64,000 bases of DNA from Tsuneonella amylolytica (lineage in GTDB: Bacteria > Pseudomonadota > Alphaproteobacteria > Sphingomonadales > Sphingomonadaceae), in the NCBI RefSeq assembly GCF_003626915.1, contig NZ_CP032570.1, forward strand, positions 806,001-870,000, given 5' to 3'. The notes under the pieces were generated by a model. That model had not been told where the DNA came from, did no database searches, and saw only the letters and a list, made by a program, of their open reading frames with translations. Shown here in pieces: positions 17,080-26,350 of this stretch; position 1 is the stretch's first letter, and the number at the start of each line of letters is the position of its first letter. Made by a program: the position numbers and the translations under genes.

Positions 17080-18695
17080 CGGGCGATCACCAGCGCGGCG
17101 TAGGCGGGCAGCGCCGAAGGGGTCGCGCCGTTGATGGCGGCCAGTGTATCTCCGGTCGCCCGGTCGTGGTTCAGTTCGATGGTCTCTCTCCCGAAATTGG
17201 CGACGATGCGGACGCTTTGCCCGTCTGCGCTGCGGTCGAGGACGAGCAGGTCGCCTTCCGCGCGGCAGGCATCGATCGTCCCGTGATGGAGCGCGGGGTT
17301 CGCCGCGCGCAGCGCCAGCATCGCGCGCGTATGCGCCAGAAGCGAGCGATCGTCGGCTTCCTGCACGTCGACCGCGCGGCCCGCGTTTTCGGCCCCGACG
17401 GGCAGCCACGGCTCGGTGGACCCGAACCCGGCGTCCGCCGCGTCTGCGGTCCAGGGCATGGGCGTGCGTGCGCCGTCGCGGCTGAGGGTGAGCGGCCAGT
17501 TGGCGATCGCTTCGGGATCGCGCACCTGTTCGAACGGAATGTCGACCTGGGTCAGCCCCAGTTCCTCGCCCTGATAGAGGATGGCATTCCCGCGCAGCGC
17601 CACCAGCAGGAGCATCTTGAGCCGGGCGAACGCGTCCCGGTCGGCCGGCGCACACCACCGGCTGAGCGCGCGCGGCGCGTCGTGGTTCTCGAACGCCCAG
17701 CTCGGCCAGCCGAGGCCGGGCGCATTGGGCCATTCCGCGAGCGCCGCGCAAACCAGTTGCGGCGTCAGCCGGTCGGCATAGAGGAAGTTGAACCCGTAGG
17801 CCGAATTGAGGTGATTCTCGCCGGCGGTAAAGGCCTTCATCTCGGCCTCCGCCTCGTCACCGCCGACCTCGGCGACGGTGAAAACCGCATCGTACCGGTC
17901 GGTCAGCGCGCGAATCCGCTCGATGAAGCGCGGGATGTCGGGATGGGACTGGTTGTGGACCCGGCGCTGGAAATCGAACGGCCGCGTGCGCGGCCTGTCG
18001 GTCGGCGGCGCGGGCGGATTGTCGCGCAAGGCAGGGTCGTGCATCGCGAAGTTCAGCGCATCGATGCGGAACCCGTCGACGCCCCTGTCCAGCCAGAACC
18101 GCATCACCCCCAGAACGGCGTCCTGCACGGCGGGGTTATGCAGGTTGAGCTGCGGCTGGCTGCCGAGGAAATTATGCAGGTAGTACTGTCCGCGCCGGGC
18201 GTCCCACGTCCACGCGGGACCCCCGAACACGGACTGCCAGTTCGACGGCGGCGACCCGTCGGGCTTGGCGTCCGCCCAGACATACCAGTCGTTCTTCGGG
18301 CCGGTTCTGTCCTGACGGCTCTCGGCAAACCACGGATGTTCGTCCGAGGTGTGCGAATAGACTTGGTCGATCAGCACTTTCAGACCGAGCGCGTGCGCCC
18401 GCTCGACCAGCGCATCGAAATCGGCCAGCGTGCCGAAAATGGGATCGACGTCGCAGTAGTCGGCCACATCGTAGCCGAAATCCTTCATCGGCGACCTGAA
18501 GAACGGGCTGACCCAGATCGCGTCGACGCCGAGCGAGGCGACGTGCTCCAGCCGCGACGTGATCCCGGGCAGGTCGCCGATCCCGTCGCCGTTGGAATCC
18601 ATGAAACTGCGCGGGTAGATCTGGTAGATCGTCGCCCCGCGCCACCACGGGCGCGGCACGGTGTCGGCAAGTGAAAGTTTCTCGGGGCGGTTCAC
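17076..18695 (-). CDS. GH13 alpha-glucosidase / oligo-1,6-glucosidase, cytoplasmic
   Basis: A 539-residue GH13 enzyme without signal peptide. The four GH13 regions are present: region I near VLIDQVYSHTSDEH, nucleophile Asp in GFRIDALNF, acid/base Glu in VAEVGG, and the third Asp in FENHDAPR. YPRSFMDSNGDGIGDLPGI is typical of the oligo-1,6-glucosidase/alpha-glucosidase subfamily. The GTG at 18695 is chosen: it overlaps the upstream stop as GTGA and GGGAG lies about 9 bases before it. An ATG at 18728 in the same frame would overlap the upstream gene more. It probably hydrolyses imported maltose and short dextrins. Confidence 0.9.
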   Translation of the reverse strand: MNRPEKLSLADTVPRPWWRGATIYQIYPRSFMDSNGDGIGDLPGITSRLEHVASLGVDAIWVSPFFRSPMKDFGYDVADYCDVDPIFGTLADFDALVERAHALGLKVLIDQVYSHTSDEHPWFAESRQDRTGPKNDWYVWADAKPDGSPPSNWQSVFGGPAWTWDARRGQYYLHNFLGSQPQLNLHNPAVQDAVLGVMRFWLDRGVDGFRIDALNFAMHDPALRDNPPAPPTDRPRTRPFDFQRRVHNQSHPDIPRFIERIRALTDRYDAVFTVAEVGGDEAEAEMKAFTAGENHLNSAYGFNFLYADRLTPQLVCAALAEWPNAPGLGWPSWAFENHDAPRALSRWCAPADRDAFARLKMLLLVALRGNAILYQGEELGLTQVDIPFEQVRDPEAIANWPLTLSRDGARTPMPWTADAADAGFGSTEPWLPVGAENAGRAVDVQEADDRSLLAHTRAMLALRAANPALHHGTIDACRAEGDLLVLDRSADGQSVRIVANFGRETIELNHDRATGDTLAAINGATPSALPAYAALVIAR

Positions 18696-20542
18696 TGTAC
18701 CGTCTCCCGCGCGCGGCAGACCGCCCAACCAAATGCCGGAAGCGAAACGGTGGCGCTGCCCGGAGCCGCGCTGGAAGCGGGGCAGTTGCCCGCCAAAGTC
18801 TGGAGGCTCAGCACATCCGTACCGACAACGATATTGGCTTTGCGCGGAGCAGCAGTGGTGTTGAAAACGACGAGGTACTCGGTACCGTCGACCGGATCGA
18901 AGCGACTGACGGCGAACACGCCCGGCTCCTGTTCGTAATGCCGCACGATCTGCTTTCCTGTGCGAAGCGCAGGATGCGCTTGCCGCAGTCGCGACAGCGC
19001 GCCGATCTGGCGAAACAACGGATGGCTTTCGTCGAAGTTCGCTTCTGCAGTGGTTGAAGCGGTGCCGATAAGGGGGTTATCGTTGTATATCGCCGTGCGG
19101 CTGGGAAACATGTCCTCCCGCGCGAGCTGGTCACCACCGGTCCCGACAAAACCCTGCTCGTCACCGTAGTAGATCACCGGTGCCCCCCGCAGCGTCAGCA
19201 ACATCGCGTGTGCGAGAAGCGTGCGAGCCAGCAGGTCGTCATCGGAAATGTCCGGCATGTCGGCCTTCACCATCATCGCGAAGCGACCCATGTCGTGGTT
19301 GCCGAGGAATGTCGGCAAGTTGCGCGCCGCCGGTTCGCCGCCTTCGTAGAGCACATCTCCGTCGAACAGATCGTTGAGCACGTACGTGCCCTTCCCCCGG
19401 CCGAGCACTTCGCGCACGGCCGCCTGGAAGGCGAAGTCGAGCACCGCCGGTAACCCGTCCCGCCGGGTGTATTGAGCGATGTAGCCGTTGTCGGGCACGT
19501 CCTTGTATACTTCGCCGAAGATCGCGAAGTTGGGAATGCCGCGTGCAGCCGCGCGTGCCTGCATGGCCGGAACGAACTCCCGCCAGAAGCCCGGATCGAC
19601 GTGACGCGCCGTATCGATGCGGAATCCGTCGACGCCGTAATCCTCGATCCATTTCCCGTAGATCTCGATCATTCCCGACCGGACGCGGGGATGTTCGGTG
19701 AACAGGTCGTCAAGGCCCGCGAAGTCGCCGAAGCGGCTGCTCTCGCCGGTAAACGTGCTGTCGCCGCGATTGTGATAATAGATCGGATCGTTCAGCCAGG
19801 CGGGCCGCTTCACGTCCTTCTCTCTTGCCGGCACCACAGGGGTGTAGGCGTAGGCGGGATCGGTCAACTCGGCGAAGTTGGCCGCGCTCGAATTCGCATC
19901 GCCGGCGAAACCCGCATTGATGGGCGCGCCGCCCAGGCCGCCCTTGCGCGAATAGGGATAGTCGCCGCGGCTGCGATACCTGTAACCATTCGCCTCGCCG
20001 TCGGCGTATTTGATGACGTCGGCGGTATGGTTGGTGATGATGTCCATGTAGACCTTCATCCCGCGCGCGTGGGCGTCATCGACGAAGACCTTGAATTCGG
20101 AAGGCGAGCCGAAGTGCGGATCGGGCCGGGTGAAGTCTGTCACCCAATATCCGTGGTAACCTGCGCTTTCATCGCCCTTCGGCCCCTGGACCGGCTTGTT
20201 CTGGAAGATCGGGGCGAACCAGATCGCGGTGATCCCGAGGTTCTGGAGATACGGCAGCTTCTCGGTCAGGCCCTTCAGATCGCCACCGTGGTAGAATCCC
20301 TTGGCCGTGGGATCGAAGCCGGTGACGAGCCGGTCGCCCGTAAGGCCGCCTCGATCGTTGGCCGGGTCCCCGTTGGCGAACCGGTCGGGCAGGACGAAAT
20401 AGATCGTCTCGTCGGCCGGCAGGCGGTCCCGGAAGCTTGCAGCCGCGACCGGCGCGGTGGCCGCGGCGGGCGCAACCTGCGCAGAGGCACAGCCGGGGAG
20501 CAGGGCGACGAGTGCGGCGGCGAGAATGGGGCGGACGGTCAT
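18692..20542 (-). CDS. GH13 alpha-amylase lipoprotein
   Basis: A 616-residue surface or periplasmic amylase. The signal peptide ends in lipobox LPGC. Region I MDIITNHTAD, nucleophile Asp in GFRIDTARHV, acid/base in FGEVYKDV and LGNHDMGRF are the four GH13 motifs; a C-terminal beta domain follows. The start at 20542 has AAGGAG 7 bases upstream and overlaps the halogenase-like stop as ATGA; an in-frame ATG at 20575 is less likely. It would cut starch or long maltodextrins near the outer membrane for uptake by the adjacent TonB receptor. Confidence 0.92.
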   Translation of the reverse strand: MTVRPILAAALVALLPGCASAQVAPAAATAPVAAASFRDRLPADETIYFVLPDRFANGDPANDRGGLTGDRLVTGFDPTAKGFYHGGDLKGLTEKLPYLQNLGITAIWFAPIFQNKPVQGPKGDESAGYHGYWVTDFTRPDPHFGSPSEFKVFVDDAHARGMKVYMDIITNHTADVIKYADGEANGYRYRSRGDYPYSRKGGLGGAPINAGFAGDANSSAANFAELTDPAYAYTPVVPAREKDVKRPAWLNDPIYYHNRGDSTFTGESSRFGDFAGLDDLFTEHPRVRSGMIEIYGKWIEDYGVDGFRIDTARHVDPGFWREFVPAMQARAAARGIPNFAIFGEVYKDVPDNGYIAQYTRRDGLPAVLDFAFQAAVREVLGRGKGTYVLNDLFDGDVLYEGGEPAARNLPTFLGNHDMGRFAMMVKADMPDISDDDLLARTLLAHAMLLTLRGAPVIYYGDEQGFVGTGGDQLAREDMFPSRTAIYNDNPLIGTASTTAEANFDESHPLFRQIGALSRLRQAHPALRTGKQIVRHYEQEPGVFAVSRFDPVDGTEYLVVFNTTAAPRKANIVVGTDVLSLQTLAGNCPASSAAPGSATVSLPAFGWAVCRARETVQ

Positions 20543-22029
20543 GCGGCGACTCCTTGCCGGGTTTGGGCGATGCACTGCACGGCCTCAAAATGGCGGGGCA
20601 TCGGGCGAACCGCCTCGGCCGAGGCGGCTTCGATATCGGACAGGAAGCGGCGCAAGCCGTCCTCCGGCATGGCATCGGCCAGCGGGCTCCAGCGCCGGGT
20701 GGCGACATCCTGTCCCGCGAAGACCTGGAACCAGGCGACTTCGGTGAACAGTTCTTCGTGCTCGCGATGGATGAACCCGCAGGCCCGCCACGCCTCGATC
20801 TTCGCGACCAGCGTATCGGGCAGGTCCATCGAGCGGCAATCGTCCCACAAGGCTTCGCCGTGCCGGTTGTTGGCATGGTAGTGGAGGACGAGGAAATCGC
20901 GCACCCGGCTCCATTCGAAGTCGGCCTGCGCGTTGAACCAGTCGGCGATGCCCGGGTCCGGGCGGCCGGCGGGAAGAACCGAGAGAAACCGCCCGATCGC
21001 ACTTTGGACGAGATGGATCGAAGTCGACTCCAGCGGCTCCATGAACCCGGCCGCGAGACCGATGGCGAGGCAGTTGCGGACCCAGTGCCGTCGACGTGTG
21101 CCGGTCGTGAAGCGCAGAGGACGCAAATCGCCCTGCGGCTCCCCGTCGAGGTTCGCCAGCAAGGTGTCCGCCGCCCTCTCGTCGCTCCAGTGCGCGGAGG
21201 AGTAGACCACGCCATTGCCGATCCGGTGCTGGAGCGGGATGCGCCATTGCCAGCCGCCCTCGCGCGCGGTGGAGCGGGTATAGGGCGTGAAATCGCCCCC
21301 GCCGGTGCATGGCACGGCGAGTGCCCGGTCGCAGGGCAGCCAATGCGACCATTCGTCGTAGCCCGCTTGCAAAGCGCCTTCGATCAGCAGGCCGCGAAAG
21401 CCGGTGCAGTCGAGAAAGAAGTCGCCGGCAATTCGCCGGTCGCCGTCGAGGGCGACGGAAGCGATTTCACCGGTCTCGCCCTTTTGCTCGACCGAAAGTA
21501 CCGTCCCCTCGACACGCCGGACCCCGCGCGCTTCGGCATAGCGGCGCAGGAACGCGGCATAGAGCCCGGCGTCGAAATGGTAGGCGTAGGGCATGTCCCC
21601 GCTGGGCTGCATCCGGCCGGTCCGCGCGGCGATCTCGTTCACCGAATAGTGCGCAGTCGGCTTCGCGATGCCGAGGGCGCGGCCGCGCAGCCACAGGTCG
21701 CGGAATGGGACGAGCCCCTCCCCGCGACCCACCGTCCCGAAGGCGTGCATGTAGCTGCTGCCCGGGCGCCTCCAGCCGTCGAACGAAATGCCGAGCTTGA
21801 AGGTGGCACCGGTCTCGCGGACGAACTCGCCCTCGTCGATACCGAGCGCGGCGTTGAACAGGCGTATCTGCGGGATCGTCGCCTCGCCCACGCCGACGGT
21901 GCCGATCGCCTCGCTCTCGACGAGCGTGACCGTGAGGTGCGGGGCAAACCGCGATAGCGCGGCCGCAGCCATCCAGCCGGCGGTACCCCCGCCGACGATC
22001 ACGATGGTCTCGAGCCTGTCAGTCGGCAC
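20539..22029 (-). CDS. Tryptophan-halogenase-like flavoprotein (first copy in operon)
   Basis: A 496-residue FAD protein of the tryptophan halogenase family. IVIVGGGTAGWMAAAAL is the FAD-binding motif, TFKLGISF holds the candidate catalytic Lys, GWQWRIPL the WxWxIP block, and GFMEPLESTSIHL the intact PLEST Glu. It is diverged from the second copy at 12645 but clearly paralogous. The GTG at 22029 is the start, with GGGGGAG 8 bases upstream; an ATG at 22095 lacks one. It lies 135 bp downstream of the TonB receptor. Co-occurrence with TonB receptor sugar loci is known in Caulobacter; the reaction is not. Confidence 0.87.
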   Translation of the reverse strand: MPTDRLETIVIVGGGTAGWMAAAALSRFAPHLTVTLVESEAIGTVGVGEATIPQIRLFNAALGIDEGEFVRETGATFKLGISFDGWRRPGSSYMHAFGTVGRGEGLVPFRDLWLRGRALGIAKPTAHYSVNEIAARTGRMQPSGDMPYAYHFDAGLYAAFLRRYAEARGVRRVEGTVLSVEQKGETGEIASVALDGDRRIAGDFFLDCTGFRGLLIEGALQAGYDEWSHWLPCDRALAVPCTGGGDFTPYTRSTAREGGWQWRIPLQHRIGNGVVYSSAHWSDERAADTLLANLDGEPQGDLRPLRFTTGTRRRHWVRNCLAIGLAAGFMEPLESTSIHLVQSAIGRFLSVLPAGRPDPGIADWFNAQADFEWSRVRDFLVLHYHANNRHGEALWDDCRSMDLPDTLVAKIEAWRACGFIHREHEELFTEVAWFQVFAGQDVATRRWSPLADAMPEDGLRRFLSDIEAASAEAVRPMPRHFEAVQCIAQTRQGVAA

Positions 22030-22164
22030 GGATGCGCTCCCCCGCTCGTCGGTCGTCCGGGCGCCGCGGGGGCCAGCTTGGCCCGCGTGCGGCAACGTTA
22101 CAAGGTCTGGCGGGATTGCGGCGGCCGGTACTCGTGTCGAACACCGGCCCCGCTCCCCGTATCG

Positions 22165-24948
22165 TCAGAACTTGTAGGTGAACCCGGCCAGGAACCGGCG
22201 ACCGTAGATCTGGTAGTCGATCACCTGGTTACGGTTCGCGCCCACCGAAGCGAACCGTTCGTCGGTGAGGTTCTGTCCCTGCAGGTAGAGCGACAGGCCC
22301 TCCAGCGCGCTGCCCGGCTGGAAGTCGTAGCCGATCTGCGCGTCGATGATCGTCTCGGCGAGCGCGGTCCGGCGCGTCGGCGAACCGCCAAAGCCGGTGA
22401 AGTCGCCGAGGAAGGTCGACCGGTACCGCGCGCTGGCGCGGGCGTTGAAGCCGTACTTCTCGAAGTACGCGGTGCCGTTCACGACCCACTTCGAATAGCC
22501 GGGGATCTGCGTCTCGTTGCCGTCCGCATCCTCGACGTTGGTCTTGGTGTAGCCCGCGCCGCCGGTGATGCCGAACCCTTCGAGCGCGCTGCTGAAGGTC
22601 GAGAACGGGAGGGTGACCGCCAGTTCGCCGCCGTAGAGGTCGCCGCCGCCGGTGTTGACCGGAGCGTCGAGCGTGCCGATCGCCGGCAGGTTCGGGTAGG
22701 CCGCCGCACCGGTCGGGGTAGGGAAGCCCGAGTAATCGAACGGAATACGGCCGTTGAAGATGTAGCTCTTGATGTCCTTGTAGAACAGTTGGAGCGCGAC
22801 GACGCCTCCGGTGCCGAAGTACTGCTCGACGTTGAAGTCGACCGCGTTGGCCCGGTAGGGGCGCAGGTACGGGTTGCCGCCGCCGCCGCGGATCAGGCCG
22901 CCGGGAACCGAGGCATCGATGCCGTAGCCGATCGACAGGCGCATGTCGTCGAGGCGGGGACGCATGATCTCGCGCGCCGCGGCGAAGCGCAGCACGGTGT
23001 TGCTGGGCAGGCGCAGCGACAGGTTGAGGCTGGGCAGGACGTCCCAGTAATCGTCGCCGAGCGTGCGAAGCAGCGGGCCGGCCGCCGGGAATACGAACCC
23101 GGTCGACTTCTGTTCGGTGTTGATCGCCTGGACGCCGACGTTGCCGGTCAGGTCGGCAGCGCCGAGCTGCGCCTCGATGTTCGCCTGGAGGTAGGCAGTC
23201 AGCAGGTCCTCGTTGACGGTGTAGCCCTTGCCCAGCACGTCGTTCGCGGCATTGGGGCCGGTGGTCACCCGCGGCTCGAGCACCAGCACTCCGCCTGCGA
23301 TCAGATCGCGCGCGTCGTAGCTGAGGATGGGTCCGAGCCCAAGGTAGCCGAGGTTGGTCGAACGCAGCTGGTACTGCGACGGAAGCGCGACCCGCGTCGC
23401 GGTGCCCGGCAGGCGGATGAACGCCTCGTCCGGGGTCAACGTCTTTTCGCGGCGGGTGTAGTTCATCCCCACCTGCACGCTCGAGAGGAAGCCGCCGTTG
23501 AGCTCCTTCTCGACCTCGGTGCGGAACTGCCACAGCTCGTCGTTGATGATGCGGTTGTTGGAGTAGCCGGCCTGCGGCACGGCGCCCCCGCCCCAGCCGA
23601 GCGGGTCGGTGAGGAAGATGCGGCTGGGATCGCTGTAGTCGAGCGACGGGCTGAACACGGTGCCGGTCGGGCCCGACTGGAAGCCGATCGTGGCCGCCGC
23701 GCCGTTGCCGGTGTTCGCGCCGTCGAAGCCGGTGCCGGCGTAGCTTTCGAGGCTCAGCTCGTTGCGGTCGGTGCGCGAATAGCCGACGTCGAAGAACGCG
23801 TGCCAGCCGTCGTCACCGTCGTAGTCGACGTTGAAGCCACCCGAATACTGGTCGGCCTTGCGCTGGAAGATGTCGTTGCGCACGACGCCGCGCACGTTGC
23901 CAAACGTGCCCGCCGTGGCGAAGCCGTCCTCGACCGTGGTGATCGAGGTGGTGGTGCCGAACGAGCCAAAGCCGAGCGGCAGTTCGATGCCGCGCTTCGA
24001 CTGGTCGTCGTTGAAGTTCGAATAGAACCCGTCGAGCGTCATGCGAAGCGTCGGGGTCGCCTGGTACTGGACGGTCCCGTTGATGCCGAGGCGCTTGAGC
24101 TGGGTCGAGGTGACGTACGACTTCGATCCGCCGATCACGCTCGGGCTCGCCGCCGAACCGTCGCCGGCGTATCCCCAAGCATTGAATTCCTGCAGCTGGT
24201 AGGGCTCGTCGACGTATGATGCGGCGAGCGAGACGCCGAGGGTGTCGTCGGCGAACTGGTCGACGTAGGTCGCATTGACGCGGTAGCCGAGGTCCTTCGA
24301 ACCGGCGTTGAGCTTGCCGAGATCGGCGTAGGAACCGCGCGCGCCGACCGCCAGGATACGCTTGCCCGTCTCGAGCGGGCGGATCGTGCGGATGTCGATC
24401 GTGCCGACGAGCCCCTGGCCGACGAGCGAGGCACTCGGCGACTTGTAGACGACGACCTGGTTGACGATTTCCGCCGGGTACTGGTCGAGCTCGACCGAGC
24501 GGTTGTCGCTGGTGGTCGTCTGCTCGCGGCCGTTGAGGGTCGTCTGCGAGAAGTCCGGGCCGAAGCCGCGGATGGCGATCACGTTGGCGCGGCCGTTGAG
24601 GCGCTGGGAGGTGAGGCCGGGCAGGCGGGCGATCGATTCACCGATCGATGCGTCGGGCAGCTTGCCGATATCTTCGGCGTTGATCGCCTCGACGATCTGC
24701 TCGGCACCCTTCTTGGTGTTCACCGCGTTCGCGAGGCTGGCGCCGTAGCCGGTGACGACGATCTCGTTCGGATCGGCTTCCTGGTCGGCCGGCGCGGTAT
24801 CCTCGGCGGTGGTGGTCGCGTTGGGATCGGTATTGGTGCTGGCACCGGTCGTAGTCTGAGCAAACGCCGCCGGGGCGAAACCGCCGACCAGCGCGAATGC
24901 CAGAGCCGTTCCGCTGACGCCGCGGATAATGGTGGTGCGAAGTGTCAC
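22165..24948 (-). CDS. TonB-dependent receptor, maltodextrin type
   Basis: A 927-residue outer-membrane receptor. A signal peptide ends in AAFAQ. A short Thr/Asp-rich stretch leads to a TonB-box-like segment NEIVVTGYG, then a plug domain (GAEQIVEAINAEDIGKLPDAS, LNGREQT) and a 22-strand barrel ending in the usual aromatic residue (AGFTYKF). The GTG at 24948 is chosen because GGGGAGAG stands 7-8 bases upstream; an upstream ATG in frame has none. It heads the leftward operon, divergent from the LacI gene. By analogy with MalA of Caulobacter it should import maltodextrins with TonB energy. Confidence 0.93.
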   Translation of the reverse strand: MTLRTTIIRGVSGTALAFALVGGFAPAAFAQTTTGASTNTDPNATTTAEDTAPADQEADPNEIVVTGYGASLANAVNTKKGAEQIVEAINAEDIGKLPDASIGESIARLPGLTSQRLNGRANVIAIRGFGPDFSQTTLNGREQTTTSDNRSVELDQYPAEIVNQVVVYKSPSASLVGQGLVGTIDIRTIRPLETGKRILAVGARGSYADLGKLNAGSKDLGYRVNATYVDQFADDTLGVSLAASYVDEPYQLQEFNAWGYAGDGSAASPSVIGGSKSYVTSTQLKRLGINGTVQYQATPTLRMTLDGFYSNFNDDQSKRGIELPLGFGSFGTTTSITTVEDGFATAGTFGNVRGVVRNDIFQRKADQYSGGFNVDYDGDDGWHAFFDVGYSRTDRNELSLESYAGTGFDGANTGNGAAATIGFQSGPTGTVFSPSLDYSDPSRIFLTDPLGWGGGAVPQAGYSNNRIINDELWQFRTEVEKELNGGFLSSVQVGMNYTRREKTLTPDEAFIRLPGTATRVALPSQYQLRSTNLGYLGLGPILSYDARDLIAGGVLVLEPRVTTGPNAANDVLGKGYTVNEDLLTAYLQANIEAQLGAADLTGNVGVQAINTEQKSTGFVFPAAGPLLRTLGDDYWDVLPSLNLSLRLPSNTVLRFAAAREIMRPRLDDMRLSIGYGIDASVPGGLIRGGGGNPYLRPYRANAVDFNVEQYFGTGGVVALQLFYKDIKSYIFNGRIPFDYSGFPTPTGAAAYPNLPAIGTLDAPVNTGGGDLYGGELAVTLPFSTFSSALEGFGITGGAGYTKTNVEDADGNETQIPGYSKWVVNGTAYFEKYGFNARASARYRSTFLGDFTGFGGSPTRRTALAETIIDAQIGYDFQPGSALEGLSLYLQGQNLTDERFASVGANRNQVIDYQIYGRRFLAGFTYKF

Positions 24949-25033
24949 GATCGATCTCTCCCCTCGGGGGCGCCGTCCAAAAGCGCCGCTCTTGTCGGTC
25001 CGATACGGGCGCGACCGCCCCTCCCGGAAGCCG

Positions 25034-25069
25034 GTATACGTATGCTTGTGCAGTGCAGCATCACCGGTG
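25034..25069. promoter_or_regulatory. Candidate LacI-family operators in divergent maltodextrin promoter
   Basis: The 214-bp gap between the TonB receptor and the LacI gene holds two short palindromes with the central CG typical of LacI-family operators: ATACGTAT at 25036-25043 (extended GTATACGTATGC, 10 of 12 positions symmetrical) and CACCGGTG at 25062-25069. A related ATTCGTATGC stands before the MFS gene. A GTGCAGTGC element at 25048-25056 lies between them. No confident -35/-10 pair was seen. Confidence 0.45.
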
Positions 25070-25162
25070 TGGCCGATTTGCGACATCCGCGGTCCCACCG
25101 TTCGCACTGGCTTTCCATTCGTGCGCGCGCGGCATAAGTCTCGATGCGATCAGGGAGAGAGC

Positions 25163-26200
25163 ATGGGCCGCGCACCGACCGGCAGGCCGACCAGTTTCGA
25201 CATCGCCTACCTCGCCGGGGTTTCGCAGCCGACGGTGAGCCGGGCTTTGCGCGGCGACCGGTCGGTAGCACTGGCGACGCGCGAGAAGATCGAGCGGATC
25301 GCGCGCGAGCTCAATTACACCGTCGACAAGAACGCGAGCTCGCTGCGGAGCCAGCGGTCGAACACCATCGCCCTGCTCTTTTTCGAGGACCCCACTCCCG
25401 ACGAAAGCATGATCAACCCGTTCTTCCTGGCGATGCTGGGGTCGATTACGCGCGCGGCGGCCAATCGCGGACTCGATCTCCTCATCTCGTTCCAGCGGCT
25501 CGAGGACGATTGGCACGTACGCTACCAGGACAGCCACCGGGCCGACGGGCTGATCCTGCTCGGTTACGGAGACTGGACGGTTTACCAGCAACGCCTCGAG
25601 CAGCTGCGCCGGCAGGGCACGCACTTTGCCCGATGGGGGTCGGTATCCAACGATGCCGGGGGCGGCACGGTGGGCTCCGACAACTTCGAGGCCGGGCGCA
25701 TGGCGGGCGAGCATCTCGTGGCGCGGGGGCGGCGGCGGGTGGCCTTTCTCGGGCACGCCGACAGTCACTACCCCGAATTTGCCAGCCGGTACGAAGGTCT
25801 ATGCGCCGCCCTGCGGACAGCCGGGCTCGAACCCGAGTCCGCGCTCCAGCACGATGCGGTGACGAGCGAGGAAGCCGGTTACCGCGCCGCGCGGGCGATC
25901 CTGGCGGGCGGCATCCCGTTCGATGCGATCTTCGCCGCGTCGGACCTGATCGCGATCGGCGCCCTGCGCGCGCTTGCCGAGGCGGGGCGCAGCGTGCCTA
26001 GCGATGTCGCGGTGGTCGGCTTCGACGACATTCCGGCCGCCAGCCTCACCCGCCCGCCGCTGACGACCGTGCAGCAGGACATTCGCGGCGCGGGGGAGAT
26101 GCTGGTCGAGACGCTGCTCGCCAATATCGCGGGCCGGCCCCGTCCCGCCCCGCGACTGCCGACCCGTCTCGTCGTCCGTGAGAGCACCGCCACCGGCTGA
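25163..26200 (+). CDS. LacI-family transcriptional regulator of the maltodextrin locus
   Basis: A 345-residue regulator. The N-terminal helix-turn-helix and hinge read [20 protein letters not shown] (about 12-31) and [16 protein letters not shown]. The periplasmic-binding-protein-like core follows, with [39 protein letters not shown] and [20 protein letters not shown]. The ATG at 25163 follows AGGGAGAG. It is divergent from the TonB receptor operon and upstream of the MFS and GH13 genes. It most likely represses both arms and is released by a maltose-type sugar, like MalI/MalR of Caulobacter. Confidence 0.9.
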   Translation: MGRAPTGRPTSFDIAYLAGVSQPTVSRALRGDRSVALATREKIERIARELNYTVDKNASSLRSQRSNTIALLFFEDPTPDESMINPFFLAMLGSITRAAANRGLDLLISFQRLEDDWHVRYQDSHRADGLILLGYGDWTVYQQRLEQLRRQGTHFARWGSVSNDAGGGTVGSDNFEAGRMAGEHLVARGRRRVAFLGHADSHYPEFASRYEGLCAALRTAGLEPESALQHDAVTSEEAGYRAARAILAGGIPFDAIFAASDLIAIGALRALAEAGRSVPSDVAVVGFDDIPAASLTRPPLTTVQQDIRGAGEMLVETLLANIAGRPRPAPRLPTRLVVRESTATG

Positions 26201-26224
26201 CCCTGCCGCCCGCAGTCGCCCGCT

Positions 26225-26244
26225 GCTGCCCGAACGAGGGCAGC
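26225..26244 (+). terminator. Hairpin after LacI gene
   Basis: GCTGCCC, a 6-base loop, then GGGCAGC, 25 bp after the LacI stop. There is no T-run after it, so it may be a weak terminator or an attenuating hairpin separating the regulator from the MFS gene. Confidence 0.4.
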
Positions 26245-26251
26245 GCACAAC

Positions 26252-26262
26252 ATTCGTATGCG
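26252..26262. promoter_or_regulatory. Candidate operator before MFS transporter gene
   Basis: ATTCGTATGCG resembles the ATACGTATGC palindrome in the TonB receptor/LacI promoter (7 of 8 core bases). It would let the same LacI protein control the MFS-GH13 pair. No clear promoter boxes were recognised. Confidence 0.35.
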
Positions 26263-26350
26263 GCTTGCCGCACTGGCCGGTTTGCGCCAGCGCCTGCCGG
26301 ATGAAAGGGCGGTCCGAGCCGCCGAGGGACACGGGAAGGATGGGCCGCGC

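Noticed and set aside
20566-20580. GCACTGCAC copy near 20571
   Set aside because: It lies inside the C-terminal coding part of a gene, unlike the intergenic copies, so treated as chance.
22130-22164. GGCCGGT/ACCGGCC hairpin after the TonB receptor as a terminator
   Set aside because: Seven-bp stem with a 13-base loop and no T-run; could be a spacer hairpin, not supported as a terminator.
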